Source of the DNA: Siphonodentalium dalli
Lineage: Eukaryota; Mollusca; Scaphopoda; Gadilida; Siphonodentaliidae
Direction: 5' to 3'
DNA: 64,000 nucleotides
Assembly: GCA_032622095.1 (NCBI GenBank)
Contig: CP136062.1
Location: forward strand, 230,966,578 to 231,030,577
Positions 22,986-35,273 of this stretch are shown here, piece after piece; position 1 is the stretch's first letter, and each line of letters starts with the position of its first letter. Below the pieces are notes generated by a model. It had not been told where the DNA came from. It searched no databases and saw only the letters and a list, made by a program, of their open reading frames with translations. The position numbers were made by a program, and so were the translations under genes.

Positions 22986-23412
22986 CCACCTTACTTATAC
23001 TTACTTCTTCTTTACCCCCACATATGAGCAACCTCCTTTATGAGTAACCAGGTAATTCCATGTATTCCACCACCATACCACACCAATATCTGAAATGTCC
23101 TACGGTTTTCAACCTCACCACCGCAAATTTATGGTGTAATAGAGTTTTCTCCCACCCCTACACACTTTAGCACAGGCAGCCAGTGTGAGATAGCTGGGTG
23201 AGATTTCCCTGTCTCACATAACACGTGACATCTATCTCACACCACCCACGTGACTGTTTTACCTATTTAATTAAGAGCCGGAACTAATTTAACAATCCGT
23301 CATCATGTTTTGTGTGAACTAAAACAGATCAAAACAATGGCGACCAGCCAGTTACGCTTCACGTTTCAAGTAAATAAATACGGACGAATTCGTGGACGCT
23401 AATACAAATGGA

Positions 23413-23484
23413 GATAAGCCTCAACCACTGTCTGGAATCAGTACGGCTGACTCATGTTTAGACGTTTCCGGTTTCGTCGGAGCT
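23413..23484 (+). repeat. Coding-like inverted duplicate, left copy
   Basis: CTGTCTGGAATCAGTACGGC and CATGTTTAGACGTTTCCGG match the reverse complement of about 26019-26085. The frame here reads LSGISTADSCLDVSGF. The other copy reads LSGISKADSCLDVSGL and then stops. It lies in an 89-codon frame (23392-23661) of unknown nature. It could be a duplicated exon or part of an unidentified element. Confidence 0.45.
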
Positions 23485-23661
23485 CGAATTGTTGTTGTCG
23501 CGGTAGGCACACTTTTTTGCTTAATAAATACATTATGCGCGGATTTTTGGATTGACAATGTAGTCAGTTGTTGTTTCTGTATTATTTTGTTTCTATGTAC
23601 ACTGAAAGTCGCTCGCAAAATGATTTCATACGACGATACGATCGTGGTTTATGCCAAGTAA

Positions 23662-24100
23662 AAAGTGAAAAAAAGAAAAAATCGAGAAAAATAAATCATC
23701 TAGGATTGTATTCACAATGTTTCAGCAAAGCAATTCAACAAATAAAACATCCATCGCGAACTAGGAACCTTCTCTGACACATACGAAGTTTCACTTGTCT
23801 TTAATATCCATTTTTCGTGATATAGTGACTGTTTTTCAACAGGTGGTGTTGTTAAAAATTGTACGGTTTAGATGTCAATTATTGTGATTGTGTGTACGGT
23901 TTATTTCAGAATCGTGTGGATAAATACTAACCTAATTTTCTTTTAAAATCGTTCTCTGGGAGATATACCACGTGATGTTGGATAAATAATAAATGTGACA
24001 AATCTAAATTTAATTGTTTTGTTCGTGATTTGGACTCCGGCAACAATAAAATTGCTTATCTACTACATAATTATATATGTATAATTATGTAGGCCTATCT
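23662..24100. other. No gene recognised
   Basis: AT-rich. The short motif GTACGGTTT occurs twice, and its complement AACCGTACAC occurs several times near 25.59-25.65 kb. Confidence 0.35.
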
Positions 24101-24104
24101 CAAG

Positions 24105-24527
24105 ACTCGTCCACGTACCTGTGTAAAGCGTGCATGCGTAAGGGTGCGTATGGTTGATGGGTCTATACGCATTATGCACGGTGTCAAGACCGTTCACAGA
24201 CATGAATTAACTATCCGCTTGACTATTTATATAACATCTTCCTTATTTGTGCAATTTGTTTAATGGGTGATAGAATAAAGTATTTGATTATTTGACAAAA
24301 TCATGACGCACTTGACAGACATCGTTTGTAGTTTAAACATATTGTATTTGCTCTAAATAGTACATTAATATAAAATACATGTAATACATATATAGGCTAT
24401 TTTAAAGGGATCGGAGGACAAATGCTAACCACTTAGATGATCCCTCCGTATATAGACCCATCGATCAGCCATTATATACGCACCCCTACGTGTACACGCA
24501 TGCATTACGCAGGTCTGTGGACGAGCC
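24105..24527. repeat. Inverted repeat element, ~75-bp arms
   Basis: The left arm CTCGTCCACGTACCTG...GATGGGTCTATACG and the right arm CGTATATAGACCCATC...CTGTGGACGAG are near reverse complements, with about 270 bp between. MITE-like, and no target duplication is certain. Confidence 0.65.
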
Positions 24528-26018
24528 TTTACTGGGCGACCAATAATTGATTATTATGATTTTTATCTTCGGTTTGTTTACGAGTATAGTGTTCTCTCCA
24601 TCCTTACGGTCGTATCTGACCACTAAAGGGGTCCAATACAAAGCCGAAAATGTTAAAATGCTGCATGTTTAAATTTACTATACACGTTTAAAAATATCTT
24701 GAACACTAAAACTATATATCAGACCATGCAATTGTTTTCAAATATGAATTGAACTCATTATTTAATTGTCTACGTTTTGTATTCTACTAGAAAAAAATAG
24801 CCTATTGTATGGTCCTTGGTCCTGTCGTGGCTTTGCGGATTAAGAGAACACTATATCGTGCAGTTTATGTTTTATCTTTTTACAGTTTTGTTTCATGTTT
24901 TCGGATTTTTGGTCCACGCATGTTCTGTTTGTTTTCGTTTTGTTCACAGGTATGAACACTTTTTGCTCAACGGACTGCTGAATGTACATCTATTTATATT
25001 ACCGGTATTTGTTGAATTGTCGGCTCTGTCAACTTTTAATATGTTAATGGTCAATGCACCGGGGTCGCTCGATCCGACCTTAATAACTTTGTCCTCACTG
25101 CTGACCACATTCGGCACAACATTAAAATTATGCGTTCTGTAGCCAATCTTCCCCGTCATCATATTAAGTTCTAGACTTCTAATCTTTAGTATATTGTCGC
25201 CATGAGTCACATTAAAATGCTCTATACTATGTGAGAAGGAGTCGAATCCAATGTTAAACGTGTGGCACTTGAATTTCTCCATCTTGAATTCTGAAAGTAG
25301 TGTCAAATATTCGACTGTAGGCTTAGCTAACACATTATACTATAAATATAACAAATTAATTTTTGTTATCCAAAATATATGCACCATGAACACGTGGTTA
25401 CGGTCAGATTCCCTGTGCGGAATATCACATGCAGCAACAACGAGTTCATAATAGCATTCATTGTGGAAAACAAACATTCATTTGTTATATATATATATGA
25501 ATTTTAACTCATAAACTTAAAAATGACAGGTTTTCTGTAAAATATACGCTAAAGAACTGACAGAAACCCAATAAATAGTACGTCTGAACCGTACACAACT
25601 AGGACATCAAATGCTGATCAACCGTACACTAGCTGCATTCTAAACCGTACACAAAAATTCGTCGATGACCATCCAAAATATACGTTTTTCTACTATACAA
25701 CACACCCGAATGAACAAATGGTTACGGATTATTGTTTGATAAACATTACGAATTATATATGACGTGCAAGATTATAATTTTAAAAGGATAAAACACTTGT
25801 AAAACGGATTTGAAAGCGAATTTTTGCACAAAATATACAAAATTCTCGATTCAATTGTGCTATAATCTAACAAAGTATGACATTATATAACTCTGGTTAG
25901 TTTCCTGTGCACTGTTAACATATCCTGAACATATCCGACCAAGATTCCATTATGGTACGACAGTCTGGACATCTAAAATCAAGCATTTTAGTCGGTTGTA
26001 TACCGTCGAGTTTCTGTC
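24528..26018. other. No gene that can be supported
   Basis: A 129-codon minus frame (24944-25333) and a 108-codon plus frame (24816-25142) overlap. Neither shows a recognisable domain or splice context. AACCGTACACAA-type words recur near 25.59-25.65 kb. Confidence 0.35.
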
Positions 26019-26085
26019 TTTGCGACCAAACCGGAAACGTCCAAACATGAGTCAGCCTTACTGATTCCAGACAGTGCCTCAACTG
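26019..26085 (-). repeat. Coding-like inverted duplicate, right copy
   Basis: The reverse complement of 23413-23484 with about 88% identity by eye. The shared peptide is followed by stops in this copy. Confidence 0.45.
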
Positions 26086-26700
26086 TTAATCACGAAAAAC
26101 CTTCAACATAACCTCACTTGCAGACACAGAGTTGCATATATAACATGGAATATAAACGACTAATTTGCGAACATATTCAATAAAACGGAAGACCTCAAGC
26201 GAAACTGGCACCACTGACACATTTCGTAACAGGTAAACAATAGCCGCTTCACAAATGACGAACGAAATAATTCCACATTCGAACAGTTGTTATCGTTGCA
26301 ATAAATCGTCGAACGCGTCTAACTAACATGTGTCTGTCATATATTCACATGTTTCCTTTTCTAATGGTATCGATATGGTCATTTCCGATGACAAACACGA
26401 TTAGTCCAGTTGTATATACTTCATATCAATACGCGCGTTTCTCGGAGTTTATGCAGGTGCAACGATGTGACGTATCCATGTCGTTTTCACAAGACCGTGT
26501 CGATTTCACTTTAACGTATGAACCCTGAGCTCACGGGTAACGCACTTTGTTTTTACAGTATATTGGTATATACCGAAATCATCCCAGTTAATCACGAATA
26601 TCGCATCAGATTTCTCCCCAGATATACCGTTACGAAGCTACTGGAAAGTGCCAAAGAATGGTATAAAACAAAAAATCGGAATGAGGCTCTTGGGTTGGGA
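26086..26700. other. No gene recognised
   Basis: Short frames only. Nothing supports an exon or RNA gene. Confidence 0.35.
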
Positions 26701-26705
26701 GAAAA

Positions 26706-26859
26706 ATTATCCATCATGACCTGGGGTGTGGGATGGGAAAATCTCACCCTCGGGGCCAGATATTTGGTCCGGACACTCGGCAAGCCTCGTGTCCGGCCCA
26801 AATATCTGGCCCCTCGGGTGAGATTTTTCCATCCCACACCCCAGGTCATGATGGATAAT
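26706..26859. repeat. Large hairpin 1 (~70-bp arms)
   Basis: ATTATCCATCATGACCTGGG on the left is mirrored by CCCAGGTCATGATGGATAAT on the right. The arms continue almost perfectly to a loop near 26780 (GCAAGCC). Confidence 0.85.
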
Positions 26860-26864
26860 ATTAA

Positions 26865-26995
26865 TCTCTCCTCGGTTGTGGTGGAACACACTCAGTTGTG
26901 GTATGTATATAGTGGTAATGTATATAGTGTATATATTTATATATACACTATATACATACCACAACTGAGTGTGTTCCACCACAACCGAGGAGAGA
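26865..26995. repeat. Large hairpin 2 (~60-bp arms)
   Basis: TCTCTCCTCGGTTGTGGTGG is mirrored by CCACCACAACCGAGGAGAGA. The arms run to an AT-rich centre near 26935. It lies 5 bp after hairpin 1. Confidence 0.85.
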
Positions 26996-27076
26996 TAACT
27001 CTATTACACCATCACCTGAAATGTCTAACAACTTACGCCCCGAATGGAGGATTTTGACAAGAATTTTTGCCATTAA

Positions 27077-27545
27077 AGGTACTCAACCCGATAAAACTCC
27101 TCTCAATTACTATTTCAATGGCTTCGGGGGTCAAAAATATTTGATTCGAGTCGAGGAAGTCACCCATCAAAGCTCAGATTTGTTAGATATCGATTTTAGA
27201 AATCTATTATTTTTCATTATCGGGAATACTATCTGGCCCAGAACTCAGTCAAAATTGCGTTAAACTTACCACTTGATTTTAGAGTTATCCATCCTTGTCT
27301 GTTTGAATAGATTTGGAGAACACATCCAGAGCAGATTACGGCAGTTAGTAGTACTGATCTCGAGTTTATAACAAATTTCAAAAATCAATATCTAATAACT
27401 CTGAGCTTTGTTTGATGGGTTCCTCGACTCGAATCAAATATTTTTTACCCCCAAAGCCAAAGAAATAGTAATATAGGACCTTCCGATCGGATTGTTGTTG
27501 TTGGAATCTGTTGAGATGGGGACCCTCTTTACGGGTTGAGTACCT
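27077..27545. mobile_element. T2/Kolobok-like MITE, copy 2
   Basis: The same 469-bp length and termini as copy 1, with TTAA on both sides (27073-27076 and 27546-27549). It is nearly identical to copy 1, so the family moved fairly recently. Confidence 0.9.
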
Positions 27546-27550
27546 TTAAC

Positions 27551-27870
27551 CCGTGGATCGTTGCCCACGTACAGTGGGGTTCTTTATCGTGCATACATGT
27601 ACATGGTTGCACACGGGGCAGCCATTTACGTCCCCATCCGACGGGACGGCGTGATCAAACCAGTGTCATCCATGTACACGACACCGGACGGGAGTGGATT
27701 ACCGCTCAATGACACCTCAGCGAGGCATGCACGGTACTTTATTATATATAGGAACTCTCGGAGCTCCCGATTGTTGTTTTGTTGAGGTGAATCAATCCGG
27801 GGTCCAAGCGAAACCTCTGGCCGGCAGTCGAACGCGCTAACCACTCGGCAATCCAACTCCCAACTATAGT
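27551..27870 (-). mobile_element. tRNA-derived SINE, second family
   Basis: The minus strand starts near 27862 with GGATTGCCGAGTGGTTAGCG, a Leu/Ser-tRNA-like A-box region, and has a degenerate B-box (GGTTTCGCTTGGACCC). Its body includes CCCGTCGGATGGGGACG, GCCCCGTGTGCAACCATGTA and CACGATAAAGAACCC, a conserved 3' body I recall from molluscan SINEs. It abuts MITE copy 2 and has no clear target duplication. Confidence 0.55.
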
Positions 27871-28225
27871 TGAGGCAGTCTTTAATTTCTTGAAGCCGGG
27901 GCCGAGCCGTATCTCTAACTAAATGCAGGTCAAATTCGTGCGCGCCAATCAACGCGATGCCGAAATTCTCGCAATTATAATCTTGAAATATATAGTTTTT
28001 GACATTGTTATACGATAAATAGAATATGTAATTCGTATTTATCTAATAAACATACGATATAATGTCACAAACTGAGAACATAATAGCGCACTATATCTTC
28101 GCGTGCATATTATTTCTGCTAGTTCACCAGGTGCAATGAAGTGACGTCACATTAACCTTTTGCTGCCGATGTCATATAGCTATTTAGTGATTTGTGTGCG
28201 TTTTGGACATCATAATCAATTTATA
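27871..28225. other. No gene recognised
   Basis: AT-rich sequence. ATACGATAAATAGAATATGTAATTCG near 28010 resembles the outer arm of the hairpin that follows. Confidence 0.35.
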
Positions 28226-28402
28226 GGTGTCATATGATAAATAGAATATGTAATTCGTGTTTCTCTCATATGATATTTATGAAACTCGTCACGAATTTTC
28301 AGTTTTCTCTCGCCAGAGGCTCGAGAAAACTGAAAATTCTTAGACTCGTTTCATAAATATCATATGAGAGAAACACTCATTTCATATATTCTATTTATTA
28401 CA
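28226..28402. repeat. Palindromic element (~80-bp arms)
   Basis: The arms TAAATAGAATATG...GTTTCTCTCATATGATATTT and the complement meet at CTCGCCAGAGGCTCGAG. MITE-like hairpin. Confidence 0.8.
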
Positions 28403-28649
28403 TGGGTTCTGCAATTTTCGCAACACTGATTTCCAGTGTGGGTTTTATGAATATTTTGCAGGGAAATGCGAAAATTGCAGCTTTGTCTGACTCGTTTGTG
28501 AATGATTCGCCATTTTCGTCATTAAGTGGTTTGTCGTTTTTGTTTGATTTGGCCTTTGAGTTTAGACCAGTCTGATATATATCCAGACTCCGTCTCATTA
28601 CTTTCACTACTTAAGTTGATTGAAATGAAACACGGTCTGAGTTTTGTTA

Positions 28650-30205
28650 GACTAATTTTAGACCTATCAGTTTTCTTCAATCCTTGGGAAAAGGAAAACT
28701 ATTCGAAAGAATTATCAGCACTAGAATATCCGACCACTTAGAAAATCTAAATTTATTTAACAAATTCCAACGCGCGTATACAGAAGGGGCCGCGAATGAA
28801 CCGAACACATCTACAGAATAGTCGAAGATGTGCGCACTGCACCAAAAATGGGATGGGTTGGAGCTGCAACTTTCCTAGACGTAGAAAAGCATTTGATTCA
28901 GTCTGGCACCACGGACTCCGATATAAATTAAAGACAACTGCAGAGATCCCGACCAAAATGCTAAGACTTATATCTTCATTTTTGATGCAAAGATCAATAA
29001 AAGTCAGAGTAGGCGAGGAAATATCAGATAGTGTAGTCCTCAAGGCAGGAACGCCACGGGGATCCGTACTAAGTCCGTTGCTATTTTTAATCTACGTGAA
29101 TGACATACCAAATAACCCAACATACAATGTTCAAATTTCGCAATTCGCTGACGACCTGTGCCTTTGGACCACGGGGGTAACCCTAAACAACTGGAAATCA
29201 GAATTCAAAAACAACTTAACGATCTCGAAGGATGGTGCTCAAAATGGCGAATCAAACTCAACGCTAAAAAAAAACCTCAATTAATAGTATTCAGTAAATG
29301 GAAAAAAATCTAACTCAAACTTTCTATTTATGTAGAAGACTTCGAACAAACACAGGAGGCAACACACTTGGTGATAACTCTGGACTATAAACTCAATTTC
29401 AAGAAACATATAACTACTATCGCAACCAAAGCAAAACAGAGAATTGGACTTTTAAGAATGCTCAGGGGCACATCATGGGGACTTAATTCCGTAACGATAA
29501 TAAAACTTTATAAACAGTATATAAGACCACTTATGGAATACTATCCAAGGCAACCCGAAATAAACTACAAGTAATTCAAAACTCCGCTTTAAGAATGGCA
29601 CTACAGGAAAATATTCGTATCCCAAATCAAGGCCCTATACATTCAGCAGCTGACATATACCCACTGCCAGATAGGTTTAACATTCTAGCGGCTCAAACTC
29701 TACACAAATTACAAGGCAGCTCACTAATAGAGGAACTAGAACTTCGAATATTACTGTTAACAAAACAAAAAAAGACCTAAGTAGGACTAAGGGGTGAGGA
29801 ACAATAGAACAAGGCACATTTGACTGTATGGTTTTATTGACGTGCAGTCGGATTTTGTCTTTAGTTCTACAGAAGAACAGAGAAAACAAGAAGGACAGTA
29901 GAACGACAAGGAAAATCTGACTATATCGTTTTATTGACGTGTAGTCAGATATTTGCCTTCAGTTCTACAGAAGAGAAGAGAAGAAAAGAGAAAATAAGAA
30001 GGACAGTAGAACGACAAGGAACATCCGACTGTGTGGTTTTATTGACGTGCATGTAGTCGGATATTTGCCTTTAGTTCTACAGAAGAAAAGAGAAAACAAG
30101 AAGAAACAGAAGAACGGCAAGGCTCAAACTCTATAAAGATTACAAGGCAGCTCACTAATATAGGAACTAGAACTCCGGAAAATACTATCAACTAAACAAA
30201 ATAAT
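28650..30205 (+). pseudogene. Jockey-like LINE 3 reverse transcriptase relic
   Basis: Frames switch between about 28660 and 28900, then read KAFDSVWHHGLRYKL, AGTPRGSVLSPLLFLIYVND and ISQFADDLCLW. These are the RT palm blocks, with FADD as the catalytic box typical of Jockey-type LINEs. Downstream DYKLNFKKHI, AKQRIGLLRML and YKQYIRPLMEY give the thumb. Multiple frameshifts and stops make it dead. The end of the coding part (29691-29772, GGCTCAAACTCTA...) is repeated at 30120-30203 after an inserted tandem block. No endonuclease domain is visible. Confidence 0.8.
29821..30119 (+). repeat. Three ~100-108-bp tandem units inside LINE 3
   Basis: Units starting at 29821, 29918 and 30026 share GGTTTTATTGACGTG, TAGTTCTACAGAAGA and GGACAGTAGAACGACAAGG. 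The start of each can pair (CGACT...AGTCG). Confidence 0.8.
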
Positions 30206-30588
30206 CCCAACACACGCCACTAACAAACTGCCCACACAAATTAGCAAATACATGCTTTCACACGCGCCCGTGGGAGGATGGGCGGGAGATAACAAATAGC
30301 AAACACTATCTAACTCACCAAACGTTCCGAAAACACAATAAGCAACTCAGTCTGGCCTCGGCTGCATCCCCCAACCGAATACACAACCAGGTCAACGGGT
30401 TCTGACACTCACACGGGTGTAAAAGGCGGGCATTGCACCATCAAGAGTTGGGGAGCCCCGACCGACCTTAAGTCAACCGGCCGGCATTGCACCCTCTACC
30501 TAGCGTTGAGCCCGTAGTATAAGACATGAATACAACAGACTAAGTCAACGGAGTACACGCAAGCACTAATCAGGACACTAGTTTACAA
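30206..30588 (+). other. Probable LINE 3 3' untranslated region
   Basis: GC-richer non-coding sequence with paired CCGGCCGGCATTGCACC and GGCGGGCATTGCACC motifs. It joins the LINE relic directly to the minisatellite. Confidence 0.4.
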
Positions 30589-33368
30589 CAAGCCACTACA
30601 TAAAACGATATCAACAGAGCTAAATACACACAACTCTAATTATCAACAAGCCACTACATAAAACGATATCAACAAACCTAAATACATACAACAAGTCACT
30701 ACATAAAACGATATCAACAGAGCTAAATACACACAACAAGCCACTACATAAAACGATATCAACAAAGCTAAATACACACAACTCTAATTATCAACAAGCC
30801 ACTACATAAAACGATATCAACAGAGCTAAATACACACAACTCTAATTATCAACAAGCCACTACATAAAACGATATCAACAGAGCTAAATACACACAACTC
30901 TAATTATCAACAAGCCACTACATAAAACGATATCAACAAACCTAAATACATACAACAAGTCACTACATAAAACGATATCAACAGAGCTAAATACACACAA
31001 CAAGCCACTACATAAAACGATATCAACAAAGCTAAATACACACAACTCTAATTATCAACAAGCCACTACATAAAACGATATCAACAGAGCTAAATACACA
31101 CAACTCTAATTATCAACAAGCCACTACATAAAACGATATCAACAGAGCTAAATACACACAACTCTAATTATCAACAAGCCACTACATAAAACGATATCAA
31201 CAAAGCTAAATACACACAACTCTAATTGTCAACAAGCCACTACATAAAACGATATCAACAGAGCTAAATACACACAACTCTAATTATCAACAAGCCACTA
31301 CATAAAGCAATATCAACAAAGCTAAATACACACAACAAGCCACTACATAAAACGATATCAACAGAGCTAAATACACACAACAAGCCACTACGTAAAACGA
31401 TATCAACAGAGCTAAATACACACAACTCTAATTATCAACAAGCCACTACATAAAACGATATCAACAAAGCTAAATACACACAACAAGCCACTACATAAAA
31501 CGATATCAACAGAGCTAAATACACACAACAAGCCACTACATAAAACGATATCAACAGAGCTAAATACACACAACTCTAATTGTCAACAAGCCACCACATA
31601 AAACGATACCAACAGAGCTAAATACACACAACAAGCCACAACATAAAACGATATCAACAGAGCTAAATACACACAACTCTAATTATCAACAAGCCACTAC
31701 ATAAAACGATATCAACAGAGCTAAATACACACAACTCTAATTATCAACAAGCCACTACATAAAACGATATCAACAGAGCTAAATACACACAACAAGCCAC
31801 CACATAAAACGATATCAACAAAGCTAAATACACACAACAAGCCACTACATAAAACGATATCAACAGAGCTAAATACACACAACAGGCCACTACATAAAAC
31901 GATATCAACAGAGCTAAATACACACAACAGGCCACTACATAAAACGATATCAACAATGCTAAATACACACAACTCTAATTATCAACAAGCCACTACATAA
32001 AACGATATCAACAAACCTAAATACACACAACAAGTCACTACATAAAACGATATCAACAAAGCTAAATACACACAACTCTAATTATCAACAAGCCACTACA
32101 TAAAACGATATCAACAAACCTAAATACACACAACAAGTCACTACATAAAACGATATCAACAATGCTAAATACACACAACAGGCCACTACATAAAACGATA
32201 TCAACAATGCTAAATACACACAACAAGCCACTACATAAAACGATATCAACAGAGCTAAATACACACAACAAGCCACTACGTAAAACGATATCAACAGAGC
32301 TAAATACACACAACTCTAATTATCAACAAGCCACCACATAAAACGATATCAACAGAGTTAAATACACACAACAAGCCACAACATAAAACGATATCAACAG
32401 AGCTAAATACACACAACTCTAAGTATCAACAAGCCACTACATAAAACGATATCAACAAAGCTAAATACACACAACAAGCCACTACATAAAACGATATCAA
32501 CAGAGCTAAATACACACAACAAGCCACTACATAAAACGATATCAACAGAGCTAAATACACACAACTCTAATTATCAACAAGCCACCACATAAAACGATAT
32601 CAACAGAGCTAAATACACACAACAAGCCACAACATAAAACGATATCAACAGAGCTAAATACACACAACTCTAATTATCAACAAGCCACTACATAAAACGA
32701 TATCAACAGAGCTAAATACACACAACTCTAATTATCAACAAGCCACTACATAAAACGATATCAACAGAGCTAAATACACACAACAAGCCACCACATAAAA
32801 CGATATCAACAAAGCTAAATACACACAACAAGCCACTACATAAAACGATATCAACAGAGCTAAATACACACAACAGGCCACTACATAAAACGATATCAAC
32901 AGAGCTAAATACACACAACAGGCCACTACATAAAACGATATCAACAATGCTAAATACACACAACTCTAATTATCAACAAGCCACTACATAAAACGATATC
33001 AACAAACCTAAATACACACAACAAGTCACTACATAAAACGATATCAACAAAGCTAAATACACACAACTCTAATTATCAACAAGCCACTACATAAAACGAT
33101 ATCAACAAACCTAAATACACACAACAAGTCACTACATAAAACGATATCAACAATGCTAAATACACACAACAGGCCACTACATAAAACGATATCAACAATG
33201 CTAAATACACACAACAAGCCACTACATAAAACGATATCAACAGAGCTAAATACACACAACAAGCCACAACATAAAACGATATCAACAATGCTAAATACAC
33301 ACAACAAGCCACAACATAAAACGATATCAACAGAGCTAAATACACACAACAAGCCACTACATAAAACG
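30589..33368. repeat. 45/58-bp minisatellite with ~991-bp higher-order repeat
   Basis: The basic unit is ACAAGCCACTACATAAAACG plus ATATCAACAGAGCTAAATAC plus ACACA (45 bp). Many units carry a 13-bp insertion with CTCTAATTAT, giving 58 bp. Blocks at about 31721-32313 recur at 32712-33304, offset by 991 bp and almost identical. Long minus frames (LALLISFYVVACC, 15 residues per 45 bp) are repeat artefacts. Confidence 0.95.
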
Positions 33369-35273
33369 TAGTCCAAGTCTTCTCGTACTAAAACTAGCTA
33401 AGATTTTGGGATGGAGATGCTAGTGTTTAGTCCGAGAACGCGCGCATAGCCTTCTTATGACACGAGTTAAGCGTTAATGACCCGCTCAAATAAAACCACA
33501 ATTATCAGGGGGGGGGGGTCGGAAAAAAATTTCAGGCACGTATGGCATTTTATCCCTTTCGATCATTTTTTGTACCCACCCACCCCCACCGCCAAATTTT
33601 TTTCCGTTTTCGGCAGTTTTTTCCGACCATTTTTTGACACCCACCCCCCTTTTAACACTAAAACAGAGATTTGCGGGGGGAAATTCACTGTAAACAGCTG
33701 TATATGAATTTCTGTGCATACTATTTATCATGGATGTTAACATGGACATGTAAATAGGAATGAGTCATTTTGAGGTCATTCGGCCAAAAAAACATGGCTG
33801 CCAGCGGCCATCTTGGATTTCAATATTTGCAACAAAATACAACACGATAACTGCCTGCAGTCAGTTTACCAGTTAGAATTACATTATTGTTCTCATTCAA
33901 AGTGGTTTTGAAGCCCAACTCATTGCCAAAACACTAAAAAACAAGCAGGAAATTTATTTTTTAGTTGCGGAAAAAATTGCTTGTTGGTGGCTTTGACCAC
34001 CCACCCACCCCGGCATATTTTGTTCACCCCCCCCCCCCTGCAATTATATGAAATAAAATATCACAATTGCGACAATAAAAGATATTTTCCGCAGAAGACA
34101 TGCTATTTGATCTGAACCCCACATCAGTTGTGAATTGAAAGCGGTAATTTAATGCGAAAAGAGACATTTACCGCAATGTTTAAAAATTTTTAAAAGTATG
34201 CGAACTCAGTTGACCTCGCGAACTGTGTTCGGCATTTTCCGTTGAAAATATTCCGTAGATTTTCGACTGACAACGCAAATTACGATGAATTCTCCATTGT
34301 AATCGTAATTATGTGTGTCAATAAATAAAAAATAAATAGATTAATTAAACATTGAAGATATAAATGTAATACATTAAATAAATTACGGGGAATTACAACC
34401 CTCTCAAAGTTTCAAACAGTGTAAACACAACGAACATTAGAATAAATAATATGGTGCTACATTTCCCACATTTGGTGGACTTCAGCGAAATTAAGATATA
34501 TACTAAGCGAACAGAGCAATATACTGCTCTTGTTAAGCACACAAAAAATCAAAAAAAAATTGTATAAATTTTTAACCTTAAGTTTGAAAAGTCCCACTAA
34601 AACGGAAGAACTATATTTCGAAACTGTGTGATTCGGTTCTCCGATTATTTTATCAACACAAAAGTCAAAATGCACATGGATGAAAATCACACGCATGGCA
34701 AGTCAGACACAAGAGTTCTAATATGCTCCAATTTTGACAAGTTGCTTGCGAAAATTGTCAACAAAACTACCTTTCTGATCCTCCATTATGTCATTAAGTT
34801 TTTAGTGCGGGAATTGTTCTCAAAGCACATTGGAAACTGGACTTTGCGGCGATCGGTTTTCACCATTTTGTTCGGAAAACCCCGCGCTATATATAGAAAC
34901 GGAAACTAGAATACTCAGAACAAACACCGGACAATGCCGAAGTTCTTCGGAACCTGAGTTCGGCTTTCAGTTAAGTAAACAAACAGAAAAAACAACGATG
35001 TTTGTGGCAATCAACCGGAATATTCTATGTGTAATTTAACATTAAAGTTAGATTATTATAAACCATTATGACCATAAGATGTCACTCTTTCCGATGTATA
35101 TAGCATCATGTATTGCTTTGTTAGGTAAATCGAGTAAAATACACCACAGATTCCCGCCACATATCCTGGGCGTAACTCGTGTCATAGAAATGCATGGGCC
35201 TGGAACTCGGACTAAACACTAGCATCTCCATCCCAAAATCTTAGCTAGTTTTAGTACGAGATAACTTGGACTA
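33369..35273. mobile_element. 1.9-kb element with long TIRs and 9-bp target duplication (MULE-like)
   Basis: The ends TAGTCCAAG...CTTGGACTA open inverted repeats of about 70 bp (33369-33437 and 35205-35273) sharing CTCGTACTAAAACTAGCTAA and GGGATGGAGATGCTAG. The minisatellite word CATAAAACG is duplicated on both sides (33360-33368 and 35274-35282). A 9-bp duplication with long inverted repeats fits Mutator-like elements. The interior (with a repeat X copy and G/C runs near 33510, 33650 and 34027) has no transposase frame, so it is non-autonomous. Confidence 0.8.
33510..34045. repeat. Dispersed repeat X inside the MULE-like element
   Basis: TTCGGCAGTTTTTTCCGACC, TTTTAACACTAAAACAGAGA, AACAGCTGTATATGAATTTC and GGCCATCTTGGATTTCAA are shared with 55.2-55.5 kb. 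Poly-G and poly-C runs occur in both. Confidence 0.75.

Noticed and set aside
24944-25333. 129-codon minus-strand ORF
   Set aside because: No recognised domain, overlapped by a similar-length plus-strand frame. Insufficient support to call it a gene.
26518-27057. 179-codon ORF
   Set aside because: It runs through two large hairpins and into a MITE, so it is non-coding structure read as a frame.
30589-33368. CRISPR-like array
   Set aside because: The repeats are contiguous variants of one unit with no unique spacers, and the context is eukaryotic.
31721-33376. Minus-strand hydrophobic repeat proteins (LALLISFYVVACC repeats)
   Set aside because: An artefact of a 45-bp minisatellite with a frame-preserving unit. 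The 13-bp insertions break it repeatedly.
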